From OLB11 sp044234005 (GTDB taxonomy: Bacteria > Bacteroidota > Bacteroidia > Chitinophagales > Chitinophagaceae), in the NCBI GenBank assembly GCA_044234005.1, contig JBIIJE010000035.1, positions 1 to 22,058 of the forward strand: DNA of 22,058 nucleotides, read 5' to 3'. The translations under genes were made by a program, and so were the position numbers. The notes under the pieces are model-generated. The model was not told the origin of the DNA. It saw only the letters and a list, made by a program, of their open reading frames with translations, and made no database searches. Positions 6,249 through 14,400 of this stretch are shown here, piece by piece. How positions within the stretch are numbered: position 1 is the first letter of the stretch; every line of letters begins with the position of its first letter.

Positions 6249-7172
6249 TTATTTCTCTTGTAAGAATAAAATATTTCTTTTAAGTCCTTCAAATTTTGAT
6301 CGTTTAAGAGGCGATTGCTTAAATGCTTGCACAAAAATATCTTCTGTTATTTCTTGCCAATCTTTCTTTGAGTAACAATTTATAATTTCATTTTTTTCAA
6401 AAAGTGGTTCTTGATGCGATTTGGAAAATCGGTTCCAAGGACAAACATCTTGGCAAATATCGCAACCAAATATCCAATCATTCCAGCGCTTATCAGTCTG
6501 CAGCAAAGTGTCTTTTAATTCAATGGTGAAGTAGGAGATGCATGAACTTCCATTAATTTCTTTATTGGGCAAAATTGCATCTGTTGGGCAAGCATCAATA
6601 CATTTTGTGCATGTACCACAATAATCTATTGCAAATTCCTTGTCAGTTTCAATTTCAATATCTACGATAAGTGTTGCGATGAAGAAAAAGGAACCCCGTT
6701 GTTTGCTTATTAAATTTCCATTTTTACCTACCCAACCTAAGCCGCTTTTGACAGCCCAGGCTCGCTCTAATACAGGTGCTGAATCTACAAAGCCACGTCC
6801 ATGAATTTCACCGATTTCATTATTTAAGTATAGAAGGAGATTTTTTAATTTTGATTTGATGACATTGTGATAATCATGACCATAAGCATATTTCGATACT
6901 TTATAAGAGTCATTTTTTACTTGATCTTCGGGGAAGTAATTGCATAAAAGTGTTATCACTGTTTTTGCATCTTCTACCAATAAAGTTGGATCTATTCGTT
7001 TGTCAAAATTATTTTCCATATAAGACATCTTACCATGTCTCCCCTGATGCAACCATTTTTCTAGCTTTCTGGCATCTTCACTTAATAGTTCAGCTTTTGC
7101 AAACCCACATGCATCAAATCCAAGCTGCATAGCTTTGGCTTCTATAATTTTCTTGTAACTACTTTTTTGCAT
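6249..7172 (-). CDS. queG: Epoxyqueuosine reductase QueG
   Basis: QueG performs the last step of queuosine synthesis, reducing epoxyqueuosine in tRNA with cobalamin and two [4Fe-4S] clusters. The frame opens upstream at 7349, but that stretch runs antisense into the neighbouring protease gene. The ATG at 7172 gives 307 residues starting MQKSSYKKIIEAKAMQLGFD, the family N-terminus. Seen are KYAYGHDYH (94-102), FVDSAPVLERAWA (128-140; D130 is the likely counterpart of the catalytic Asp), GLGWVGKNGNLIS, cluster cysteines C185, C188, C191 and C195 in CGTCTKCIDACP, then C211, C237, C240 and C244 in CDICQDVCPWN. It lacks the C-terminal HEAT-repeat extension of longer QueG enzymes, as in other short forms. 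A near-consensus -7 box (TTATTTTG, 7191-7184) is a possible promoter. Confidence 0.95.
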   Translation of the reverse strand: MQKSSYKKIIEAKAMQLGFDACGFAKAELLSEDARKLEKWLHQGRHGKMSYMENNFDKRIDPTLLVEDAKTVITLLCNYFPEDQVKNDSYKVSKYAYGHDYHNVIKSKLKNLLLYLNNEIGEIHGRGFVDSAPVLERAWAVKSGLGWVGKNGNLISKQRGSFFFIATLIVDIEIETDKEFAIDYCGTCTKCIDACPTDAILPNKEINGSSCISYFTIELKDTLLQTDKRWNDWIFGCDICQDVCPWNRFSKSHQEPLFEKNEIINCYSKKDWQEITEDIFVQAFKQSPLKRSKFEGLKRNILFLQEK

Positions 7173-7260
7173 GAAGATGCATACAAAATAAAGCTTTTTT
7201 ATAGATTTATTAACGTCAATCCGCTTAACTTTACCAACAATTAAGTTTAGACAAATTATT

Positions 7261-9477
7261 ATGAATACGAAAGCTATTATTCCTTTATTGCTGTTAGTCG
7301 GTATTGGTATCTTTTTTTCTTTTCGCATGACTGCCGACCGAGGTTCCATGAATTATGCGGTAGAGCAAGCGGAAGTAAATATTGAACCATATGAACCTCA
7401 AGACAATGAAAAAGTAAGTAAGAATCTTGCGATACAAGAAACTGTCATGCGTATGATACAAGAAGGTCATTATTCTCCAAAAGATATTAATGATGATTTT
7501 TCAGCAAGAGTTTACAAAATTTATTTAGAAGTTATAGATTTTGGAAAGTTGTTTTTACTAGAATCTGATATAAATGAATTTGAAGTATACAAATTGCAAA
7601 TTGATGACGCAATTAATAACGGTCAAACTGCTTTCCCAGAAATGGTTACCGCTCGTATCAAGCAACGAATGAAAGATGCAGAGTCTTATTACAAAGAAGC
7701 ATTAGCTAAGCCATTTACTTTTGATGGGAATGATGAAATTGAATTGGATGGCAAAAAAATGGCATGGTGTAAGAATCCAGAAGAGTTAAAATCTCGGTGG
7801 GTTACGAACATGAAATTTAGAACTATTCAGCGTTTAACAGAAATGCAAGAGTCACAAAAAACAATATCAGAGAAGAAAATAAAAGATAAAACTGATACCT
7901 TATTTAGTTATTCTGAATTAGAATCTCGTTCGAGAGCTAATGTGCAGCGCAGTATGGAAAGCTATTTTAAGCGGTTAAATAAGATTAATGATGATGCTCG
8001 TTTTGCTACTTATATAAATGCGATTTGTCATGTTATTGATCCGCATACTGATTTTTTGCCACCCAAAGACAAGCAAAGATTTGATGAAGAAATGAGTGGT
8101 AGTTTTTTTGGAGTTGGTGCACAATTGAGTGAAAAAAATGGTGTTTGTTCAATAACGCAAATTATTACCGGTAGTCCTTGCTGGAAAGACGGAAGATTGA
8201 AAAATGGTGATATCATTCAAAAAGTTGCACAAGCCGACGATGAGCCTGTGGATATTGCAGGATGGGATTTAGAAGATATTGTATCGATTATTCGAGGTAA
8301 AGAAGGCAGCACAGTTAATCTAACCGTGAAGCATTTAGATGGAAGTACTGAAGTCATTGGGATCAAAAGAGGTAGAGTAGAGACAGAAGCAACATTTGCC
8401 AAATCAGTTATCGTAGAAACGGATGCAGGTAAAATTGGTTATATTTTGCTACCAGAATTTTATGCGGATTTTAATACGAGAGGTGGACGACGTTGTGCAA
8501 TAGATATGAAGAAGGAAATTGAAAAGTTGAAGGAAGAAAAGGTGAATGGGATTATTATTGATTTGAGATATAATGGAGGTGGTTCATTGAGTGATGTAGT
8601 GGATATTGGTGGATTCTTTATCGATAAAGGACCTATAGTTCAAGTGAAGTCAAAAGGACTTGCTGCACAGCCTTTGTTTGATGAAAGCAGCGGAACAGTT
8701 TACGATGGCCCCTTAGCCATATTAATTAATCAAGGTAGTGCTTCTGCATCTGAAATTTTAGCGGCTGCCATGCAAGACTACAATCGTGCTATCGTTTTAG
8801 GTACTACTTCTTTCGGTAAAGGCACAGTGCAAAGAATATTTCCGTTGGAAGAGTATTTTAAAGGTGATGCATCTTTACTACCCTTTGGTTCGGTAAAACT
8901 TACCTTGCAAAAATTTTATCGTATCAATGGTGGGTCTACACAATTAAAGGGTGTTACGCCTGATATTACACTCCCAGATTTATACGAACAAATTGATATG
9001 GGTGAAAGAAAAGATTCAAATTCGCTTGCTTGGGATCAAGTAGCGAAAGCAGATTATAAACCTATAAAATCAAACGCGAACTTTGCGGCTTTAATTGCCA
9101 ACTCAAAATCACGAATTGACGCAAATTCTAATTTCAAATTAATTAAACAAAATGCGGCACGCCTCAAGCGTCAATATGACGATAACAAATATCCTTTGAA
9201 TGAGAAATTGTATGTGAAGAAGACAGAGGAAAATAAGGCATTAAATAAAAAAATAGAAGAGTTAGATAAAAGTAAGAAACTGCTTACCATTAAAAATCCT
9301 AAAGTTGATTTGCCTAAAATTAATATGGATACAGTAAGTGTAAGCAAGAATGAGGAGTGGCTAAAACTTTTGCGAAAAGATCCATACATTTCAGAAGCTA
9401 GCAATGTACTATTAGATTGGATGAAACTAAGTAAAGGGCAAACTGTTGGTATGATAGAGGATAAAAGGAAAAACTAA
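7261..9477 (+). CDS. prc: Prc/Tsp-type S41 carboxy-terminal processing protease
   Basis: This periplasmic serine protease trims or degrades envelope proteins at the C-terminus. The 738 residues fit the long Prc type. There is an N-terminal signal or anchor helix (AIIPLLLLVGIGIFFSF), a helical N-terminal domain (about 40-240), ICHVIDPHTDFLPPKDKQRF, and a PDZ domain (about 282-365, GVGAQLSEKNGV to VKHLDG). The S41 core (about 380-565) includes GYILLPEFYADF, IIIDLRYNGGGSL and the catalytic pair S495 (in GSASASE) and K520 (in TSFGKGTVQ), 25 residues apart as in E. coli Prc. A charged C-terminal domain (DUF3340-like) follows. It is divergent from queG with an 88-bp gap. A stem-loop and a probable terminator follow it. 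Confidence 0.93.
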   Translation: MNTKAIIPLLLLVGIGIFFSFRMTADRGSMNYAVEQAEVNIEPYEPQDNEKVSKNLAIQETVMRMIQEGHYSPKDINDDFSARVYKIYLEVIDFGKLFLLESDINEFEVYKLQIDDAINNGQTAFPEMVTARIKQRMKDAESYYKEALAKPFTFDGNDEIELDGKKMAWCKNPEELKSRWVTNMKFRTIQRLTEMQESQKTISEKKIKDKTDTLFSYSELESRSRANVQRSMESYFKRLNKINDDARFATYINAICHVIDPHTDFLPPKDKQRFDEEMSGSFFGVGAQLSEKNGVCSITQIITGSPCWKDGRLKNGDIIQKVAQADDEPVDIAGWDLEDIVSIIRGKEGSTVNLTVKHLDGSTEVIGIKRGRVETEATFAKSVIVETDAGKIGYILLPEFYADFNTRGGRRCAIDMKKEIEKLKEEKVNGIIIDLRYNGGGSLSDVVDIGGFFIDKGPIVQVKSKGLAAQPLFDESSGTVYDGPLAILINQGSASASEILAAAMQDYNRAIVLGTTSFGKGTVQRIFPLEEYFKGDASLLPFGSVKLTLQKFYRINGGSTQLKGVTPDITLPDLYEQIDMGERKDSNSLAWDQVAKADYKPIKSNANFAALIANSKSRIDANSNFKLIKQNAARLKRQYDDNKYPLNEKLYVKKTEENKALNKKIEELDKSKKLLTIKNPKVDLPKINMDTVSVSKNEEWLKLLRKDPYISEASNVLLDWMKLSKGQTVGMIEDKRKN

Positions 9478-9497
9478 CTTTGGGTATTTGTGTCAGG

Positions 9498-9548
9498 TAG
9501 GTTGTTTCCTGAACTTTGATTAGTGAGGCCCTGCATACAGGAAACCTA
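9498..9548 (+). other. Imperfect stem-loop downstream of prc
   Basis: TAGGTTGTTTCCTG (9498-9511) can pair with CAGGAAACCTA (9538-9548) with a 3-nt insertion in the left arm; the inner 7 bp (TTTCCTG/CAGGAAA) are perfect around a 26-nt loop. A U-rich but interrupted tract (ATTGTTATTTTTGTTG) follows. It begins 20 nt after the prc stop and could be a 3'-end or RNA-stabilising structure. It could also be chance. Confidence 0.35.
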
Positions 9549-9602
9549 TTCATGATTGTTATTTTTGTTGCCGCCACACTTGCTTTATGAGTTATAGTTA
9601 GT

Positions 9603-9656
9603 TTCTATTTTTATCGGGCTATTTTATATTAAAATAGCAAAATAGAATCCTTTTTT
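9603..9656 (+). terminator. Nested AT-rich palindrome with T-tract, probable terminator after prc
   Basis: The inner arms GCTATTTTA (9618-9626) and TAAAATAGC (9630-9638) pair perfectly around TAT. The outer arms TTCTATTTT (9603-9611) and AAAATAGAA (9639-9647) also pair perfectly, leaving a 6-nt bulge (TATCGG) on the left only. TCC and then six Ts (9651-9656) follow, fitting a plus-strand intrinsic terminator about 125 nt after prc. The unit CTATTTT occurs twice directly and twice inverted, so an operator for the next gene is the alternative reading. Confidence 0.5.
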
Positions 9657-9725
9657 AAACATTAAAAATAATATTATGTGATTAAATTCTAACTGAATTA
9701 TGATGAGATAATGGCAAAGTAGTTG

Positions 9726-9733
9726 TAAATTTC
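9726..9733 (+). promoter_or_regulatory. Weak candidate -7 box for the two-TM protein gene
   Basis: TAAATTTC resembles the Bacteroidota -7 element (the last base is sometimes C) and lies 19 nt before the ATG at 9753. No convincing -33 TTG is present at the expected distance. Weak support only. Confidence 0.25.
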
Positions 9734-9752
9734 TTTCATAAAATACCCTCAC

Positions 9753-10217
9753 ATGATATTTAATAGTTCAAGTACCGTGAAAAGTACTCAATCAGCGGAT
9801 GAATTACGTAAATTTTTTTTAGGTCAACACCTATCGATACATGAACTTGATTTTGAGATTACCCAGTTAGGTGATGTGATGCATGTGGTTCCGAATATCG
9901 CGGATTCAAGCCATATGTACACCTTGCCAGTTACACAATTAAATTTTTCTTCTGCAGGGAATACCACAGACATAAAAATAACGAGTCAACCGAGAAGAAT
10001 AGATGTTGGAGGTCCTTATTTATTGATGATATTTATTGTGTTTGCTTTTATTACAGCCTTTCTACTTCTCAAATTAGGTGGAGGTAATTATAACAACACG
10101 GCCTATATAATGATTGGTATTGCAGGTATCATACTCATTACATTGTATTATAGATTATACATTGGTTATTATGATTATGTTCGAAAAATTGTTAATTGGG
10201 TGAAAGAGCATGCGTAG
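9753..10217 (+). CDS. Unrecognised two-TM membrane protein
   Basis: I do not recognise this 154-residue protein. Residues 1-86 form a soluble, polar N-terminal domain with no signal peptide (ELRKFFLGQHLSIHELDF, then EITQLGDVMHVVPN and a strand-rich DIKITSQPRRIDV). Two hydrophobic helices follow, about 88-108 (PYLLMIFIVFAFITAFLLLK) and 117-137 (AYIMIGIAGIILITLYYRLY), separated by a short GGGNYNN loop. The last residues (YDYVRKIVNWVKEHA) are amphipathic and basic. This suggests a cytoplasmic sensor-like or scaffold domain tethered by a helical hairpin, but that is inference. It stands alone between prc and the convergent BtuF-like gene, whose stop is 22 bp away. Base use is like its neighbours. 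Confidence 0.75.
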   Translation: MIFNSSSTVKSTQSADELRKFFLGQHLSIHELDFEITQLGDVMHVVPNIADSSHMYTLPVTQLNFSSAGNTTDIKITSQPRRIDVGGPYLLMIFIVFAFITAFLLLKLGGGNYNNTAYIMIGIAGIILITLYYRLYIGYYDYVRKIVNWVKEHA

Positions 10218-10239
10218 TGCTTTTGGATTAACAAATTAC

Positions 10240-11010
10240 TCAGACTGTCATTCCCGAATTGGCTAAGATCTTGGCTAGATGTTGGAAATATGGAAAAGCT
10301 TCTAGCATTCTGCTTCCATACCAACTAAACATTTCTCCATCTACTAATACAATTTTTGTATAAGGCAAATGTGATTGAAGCTCGTTGATATGTTTTTCTT
10401 TAAAAGGGAAGGGCTCGCTCGAAAGAAAAATTATGTCAGGTGACAGATAAACAATTTTATCCAAATTAATTTCAGGGTAACGATTCTGCATGGCGAGATT
10501 TCTCAACTTTAGCTTATTACAAATCGCATTTATAAATGTATCATCACCTGCTATCATATATGGTTTGCGCCAAATGAAATACAAGAAACTTTGATAGTTA
10601 AAATTAGCATTACAACTCGAAGCAAGCTGCTCAATTTCTTGCGTAAGATGTTTACTTTTCTCCGAACAGTTTGTAATTCTCCCAATTTTCAGGATAGCTT
10701 CTAAGGCATCATCATAATCTTTAATATCGGTAATCAGAACTTTGAACTTCGATTGTAAGTATTCAATTTGCTCTTTTACATTTTCTTCTTTATTAGCAAT
10801 AATTAAAGTAGGATTTAAACTTTCTATTAAATCTAAATTTAAGTTTTTAGTGCCACCGATTATATTTTTTTCGGTAGCCCAATGATTAGGATGAACACAA
10901 TATTTTGTAATCCCGATAACCTCTTCTTGCAAACCTAAATGGTAAAGCAATTCGGTTAAAGACGGAACTGTAGAAATAATTCGATTGCGCATGGAACATT
11001 TAATAAACAT
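10240..11010 (-). CDS. BtuF-like helical-backbone metal/cobalamin receptor
   Basis: A protein of 256 residues of the periplasmic-binding-protein type III fold (Peripla_BP_2), in which two lobes are joined by one long helix. The family signature is clear: RIISTVPSLTELLYHLGLQE, VIGITKYCVHPNHW, IGGTKNLNLDLIESLNPTLI, IANKEENVKEQIEYL, AGDDTFINAICN and YGSRMLEAFPYF. Relatives bind cobalamin, haem or siderophore-iron for ABC import. No signal peptide or lipobox is seen, so unlike BtuF it may stay in the cytoplasm or be exported in another way; such leaderless forms exist in Bacteroidota. The start could also be M7 (MRNRIIS, at 10992). No BtuC or BtuD partner lies nearby. It is the last gene of the tamB cluster, 30 nt after the 117-aa gene. 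The ligand assignment is inference. Confidence 0.75.
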   Translation of the reverse strand: MFIKCSMRNRIISTVPSLTELLYHLGLQEEVIGITKYCVHPNHWATEKNIIGGTKNLNLDLIESLNPTLIIANKEENVKEQIEYLQSKFKVLITDIKDYDDALEAILKIGRITNCSEKSKHLTQEIEQLASSCNANFNYQSFLYFIWRKPYMIAGDDTFINAICNKLKLRNLAMQNRYPEINLDKIVYLSPDIIFLSSEPFPFKEKHINELQSHLPYTKIVLVDGEMFSWYGSRMLEAFPYFQHLAKILANSGMTV

Positions 11011-11040
11011 GACAAATGTCCTAATAAATGATTTTAGATA

Positions 11041-11394
11041 CTATTTGTTTTCTTTATGGTGAAAATGCAATCGATATAGGATTAATATTACAAATGCAAA
11101 AATTAAATCAATGGGGAATAAGATATCACCCAAAACTTTCGCATACTCAGTTCCTCTGAACAATAATCGATTTAATAATTCAATCATCATCATGGTAAAA
11201 TAAACGAACATGCACCATTTTTTACGAAAGACAATACCCGTCCATGTTAATGTGAAAAGCCATAGGCCAATGGGGTACGCATGAAAAATACTCAGCGAAT
11301 CGATTTCCTTCGGGAAAGTTAGCGTAGCATAAGAAGCGGCCCCAATATGAAAAATAAGTATGCCTACAATAAAATAAATGGGATAGTTTTTCAA
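11041..11394 (-). CDS. Small four-helix membrane protein, function unknown
   Basis: A protein of 117 residues that is mostly hydrophobic, with four likely transmembrane helices: about 5-26 (YPIYFIVGILIFHIGAASYA), 41-56 (PIGLWLFTLTWTGIVF), 60-77 (WCMFVYFTMMMIELLNRL) and 88-108 (LGDILFPIDLIFAFVILILY). It ends in a basic, histidine-containing tail (HFHHKENK). No family was recognised and no catalytic motif is evident. It starts 6 nt after the tamB stop and is followed 30 nt later by the BtuF-like gene, so translation is probably coupled to tamB. Whether it contributes to TamB function is unknown. Confidence 0.7.
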   Translation of the reverse strand: MKNYPIYFIVGILIFHIGAASYATLTFPKEIDSLSIFHAYPIGLWLFTLTWTGIVFRKKWCMFVYFTMMMIELLNRLLFRGTEYAKVLGDILFPIDLIFAFVILILYRLHFHHKENK

Positions 11395-11400
11395 AATAAT

Positions 11401-14400
11401 TTATGAGTTGGTTTTTAAGCTATCAATAATTTTCGTTTTACGTTTAGGCGAGATAAAAAGTTCTGCGAAACTATTAAATACTTTTCGATAGGATAATCCG
11501 AATCCACTTTTATAAAAGTTTTCACCTTCCAAATTCGTATTAGGTGTACGATATGCACTTAATCTTAATCTACCATCTGGCTTTATCATATAGTAAGCTT
11601 TAAAGTCGCCAAGATAACTGCTACTAGTGCCTCCATTTGCTGTATTTCTGCCTACGTCTACGGTATTACCCGCATCAAGAATGATTTTATCTTTCCATAA
11701 GTTCGCAGTTACATTTAAGGAAAACAGCTCACGATTATTAAGATTGTCACCGCCAATTGAATTGACTGAACGATGATCCACGTTCAAATTGATTCCTTTT
11801 ATGCCGGTTAGATTTCGAAATTGATTATTTAATTCTGAAGATAATGCTGAAGTGATTAAATCAGAGGCTGAAGAGATAGCTTCTTGTCCATAAGATGATG
11901 ATGAAACGCCTCCTTCTGAGGCTTTGAAATTTCCGAGTAGCAACAATACTCCAGCCTGAGAAACCAATTCTTGCTCATTGCTTTTTATTCTTTCCAATGC
12001 TGTATAGCCTAATGAGGCAGTTGCCTTATTTTCAGGTTGGCGGATATCGAAAGAAATATCTGGTTTGGACAATGAGCCTTTCAAGTTTAAATCTACATAT
12101 GTTGTGTAAGGCTTTTTGGCCTCTTCTAGGTCTGGGTCTTTATCACCAGCACTTTGTAATTGGTCGTTTACTAATGGATATAAAGGCAAGGGATTGGGTA
12201 ATTTGTAAATTGCTTTTACCTTCATGTCTGCGGCTAAAGCATCTCCTGTCCAATCAATCCGACTATCTTCGTCAATGATAAATTCTTTTGGTAACAAACC
12301 TCTGAAGTTAAATTTATATTTACCTTCAGTAATTCGATAAGAACCCGTCATGTCAATCGAATTGCCTAAGTCAATATTTAAGATAATGGAACCATTGCCT
12401 TTCGCAACAATCTCTTCCCCAGTATTTCTATCTAAAATAATATATGTTTCTAAATCTGGGGTAGCTTCGATAGTCATGCCTAGCTTAAGAGAAGAAGAAT
12501 TTGTTTTGTCCTCAATACCATCACTTTGATTTCGACCAATACTTTTAAATTTTATAAATTCATACGTAGACGCATCGCCGCTTGAATTAATTGGTAAATG
12601 AAATTGCGCCCCTTTTAATGGTTTCGCGTTGATTGACATTTCTACTTCATTTAAGTAACCTTCGATACGGGCATTTACCCTTGCCGGAATATAGCCATAA
12701 AAAAGTTGATTCAAGTCATCTTCTGTTTTCAAACAGAGAAGATTGGGTGAATTTAAATTAATATTTAATTTGAACTTTTTAAAATTAGAATGAAAAATCT
12801 CACCTTTTATCACTCCTTCGTGATTGCCCATTCTTTCATCTTTAAATACAATTTTGTCCATTATTTCAATCTTCTCATTGTTAAATCTAAATTTCGCATC
12901 TTCAATAAAGTAGGATGTACCTAAAAATAATACTTTGAGAGAAGCAGCATTTAAATTTACATTTCCTGAAATATTCGGTGAACTTAAACTTCCTTTCACG
13001 TGCACATCTCCTGTTGCTAAACCTCTCAAATTCTGGATATAGTCGGCTAAAAATTGATTTACAAAAGAGATATTGAGTCTGCTCAAGCTTGTATTAATAT
13101 CAATTGTGCTATCGTTCGCATTTAACTTGCCTGATATGTTAGCATAACTATCAAAATTCGATATACTACTCTCCTTGTCAATTTCTAATAATTTATTATT
13201 AACATCATATGAAATTTTTGCGGTAACAATTCCTACTGTGTCATTGTCTATACGCACATTGCTTATCGAAGATACCTTTGCGTCGATGATGGCATCATCC
13301 ATAAAATCTTTCACTTTAATATTGCCTTTTATTAAGCCAATAAATTGGGGGCCATCCACGTTTGCAATCTGAGAAATATTTTCTAAATCGATATTCTCGA
13401 ATTGAGCAATTAAATCTGAAGTTTCATTTTCTTCTGTATTCAGTATAATCTTTTGAGGACCACTTTCCACCAGAAAGTCTTGGATAATTATTTGCTTCCC
13501 AAAAATTAATTCTTTGTTACAACTAAAGTTCCATGTTAGGTTATTGATATTTAATTTCGAGGGTAAAACATCAACATATAAGTTGCTATTTCTAGCGGTT
13601 GCTTTACAATTCAACGAAGCTTCACCTAGCAAGGTATTGATGCTTTGTGTATTGATTGTAAGGCTTGCAGTATCCTTTGCCATGGAGGAGTTAAGTTGCA
13701 TGCTTGGAACTATCGTTTCATCGTTATAGTAAAATTGTTGTGTAACCACATTTAAATCGAAGGAGTTGAAATCACCCGCACCTATAATTTGTAAGCTATC
13801 AATTTTGAATTTTTGATAACCAACGAAAGGAAGGAAAGCATCGATGCTGAATAGTTGTTTTTCGGTATTTAAATTTCCAGAAATGAAACTATTTTCGAGA
13901 CCATATAAGTTGGGAACAAAAACATTAAGTAGGGGTTCAATATTTTTTAAAGTGGTGTTGTACGTAAATAATTGAGTAGAGAAGTTAGTTTTAGGCTTCC
14001 GAATATATTGCGGTAAGTAATGATATAGGTACATTTGAAATGTTGCTGGCAAATCGCTAATTTTAAAACTACCTGTCATATCTGCATCAGCAAAAGGACT
14101 TCGTAATTGAAGTATTTTTTTTCCATTATCGTAACTTGAATTAAGGTTGATATTGTTCGCATAAAAATTTTTCCCACGAGTTTCAAGATTCACCTCTTTT
14201 AGTATTGCGTTTCCTACAAAATTATCAATATTGTCGCCACTGAAATTTAATGATGCGTAAACTGAACCACTCATAGGTTCTTTAGTAAAGCCTAGTTTTT
14301 GCAAATCAAATTTGTTAAAACGTGAGTTAAAATGGAGGGTTGGTTGCTTGCTACTCAAATCTAATTTACCATCGAGATTTGCGTCTAAATTTGGATCTTG

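Noticed and set aside
7173..7349. 59-codon N-terminal extension of queG
   Set aside because: It overlaps the signal-peptide region of the divergent protease gene, and the conserved QueG N-terminus starts at the ATG at 7172.
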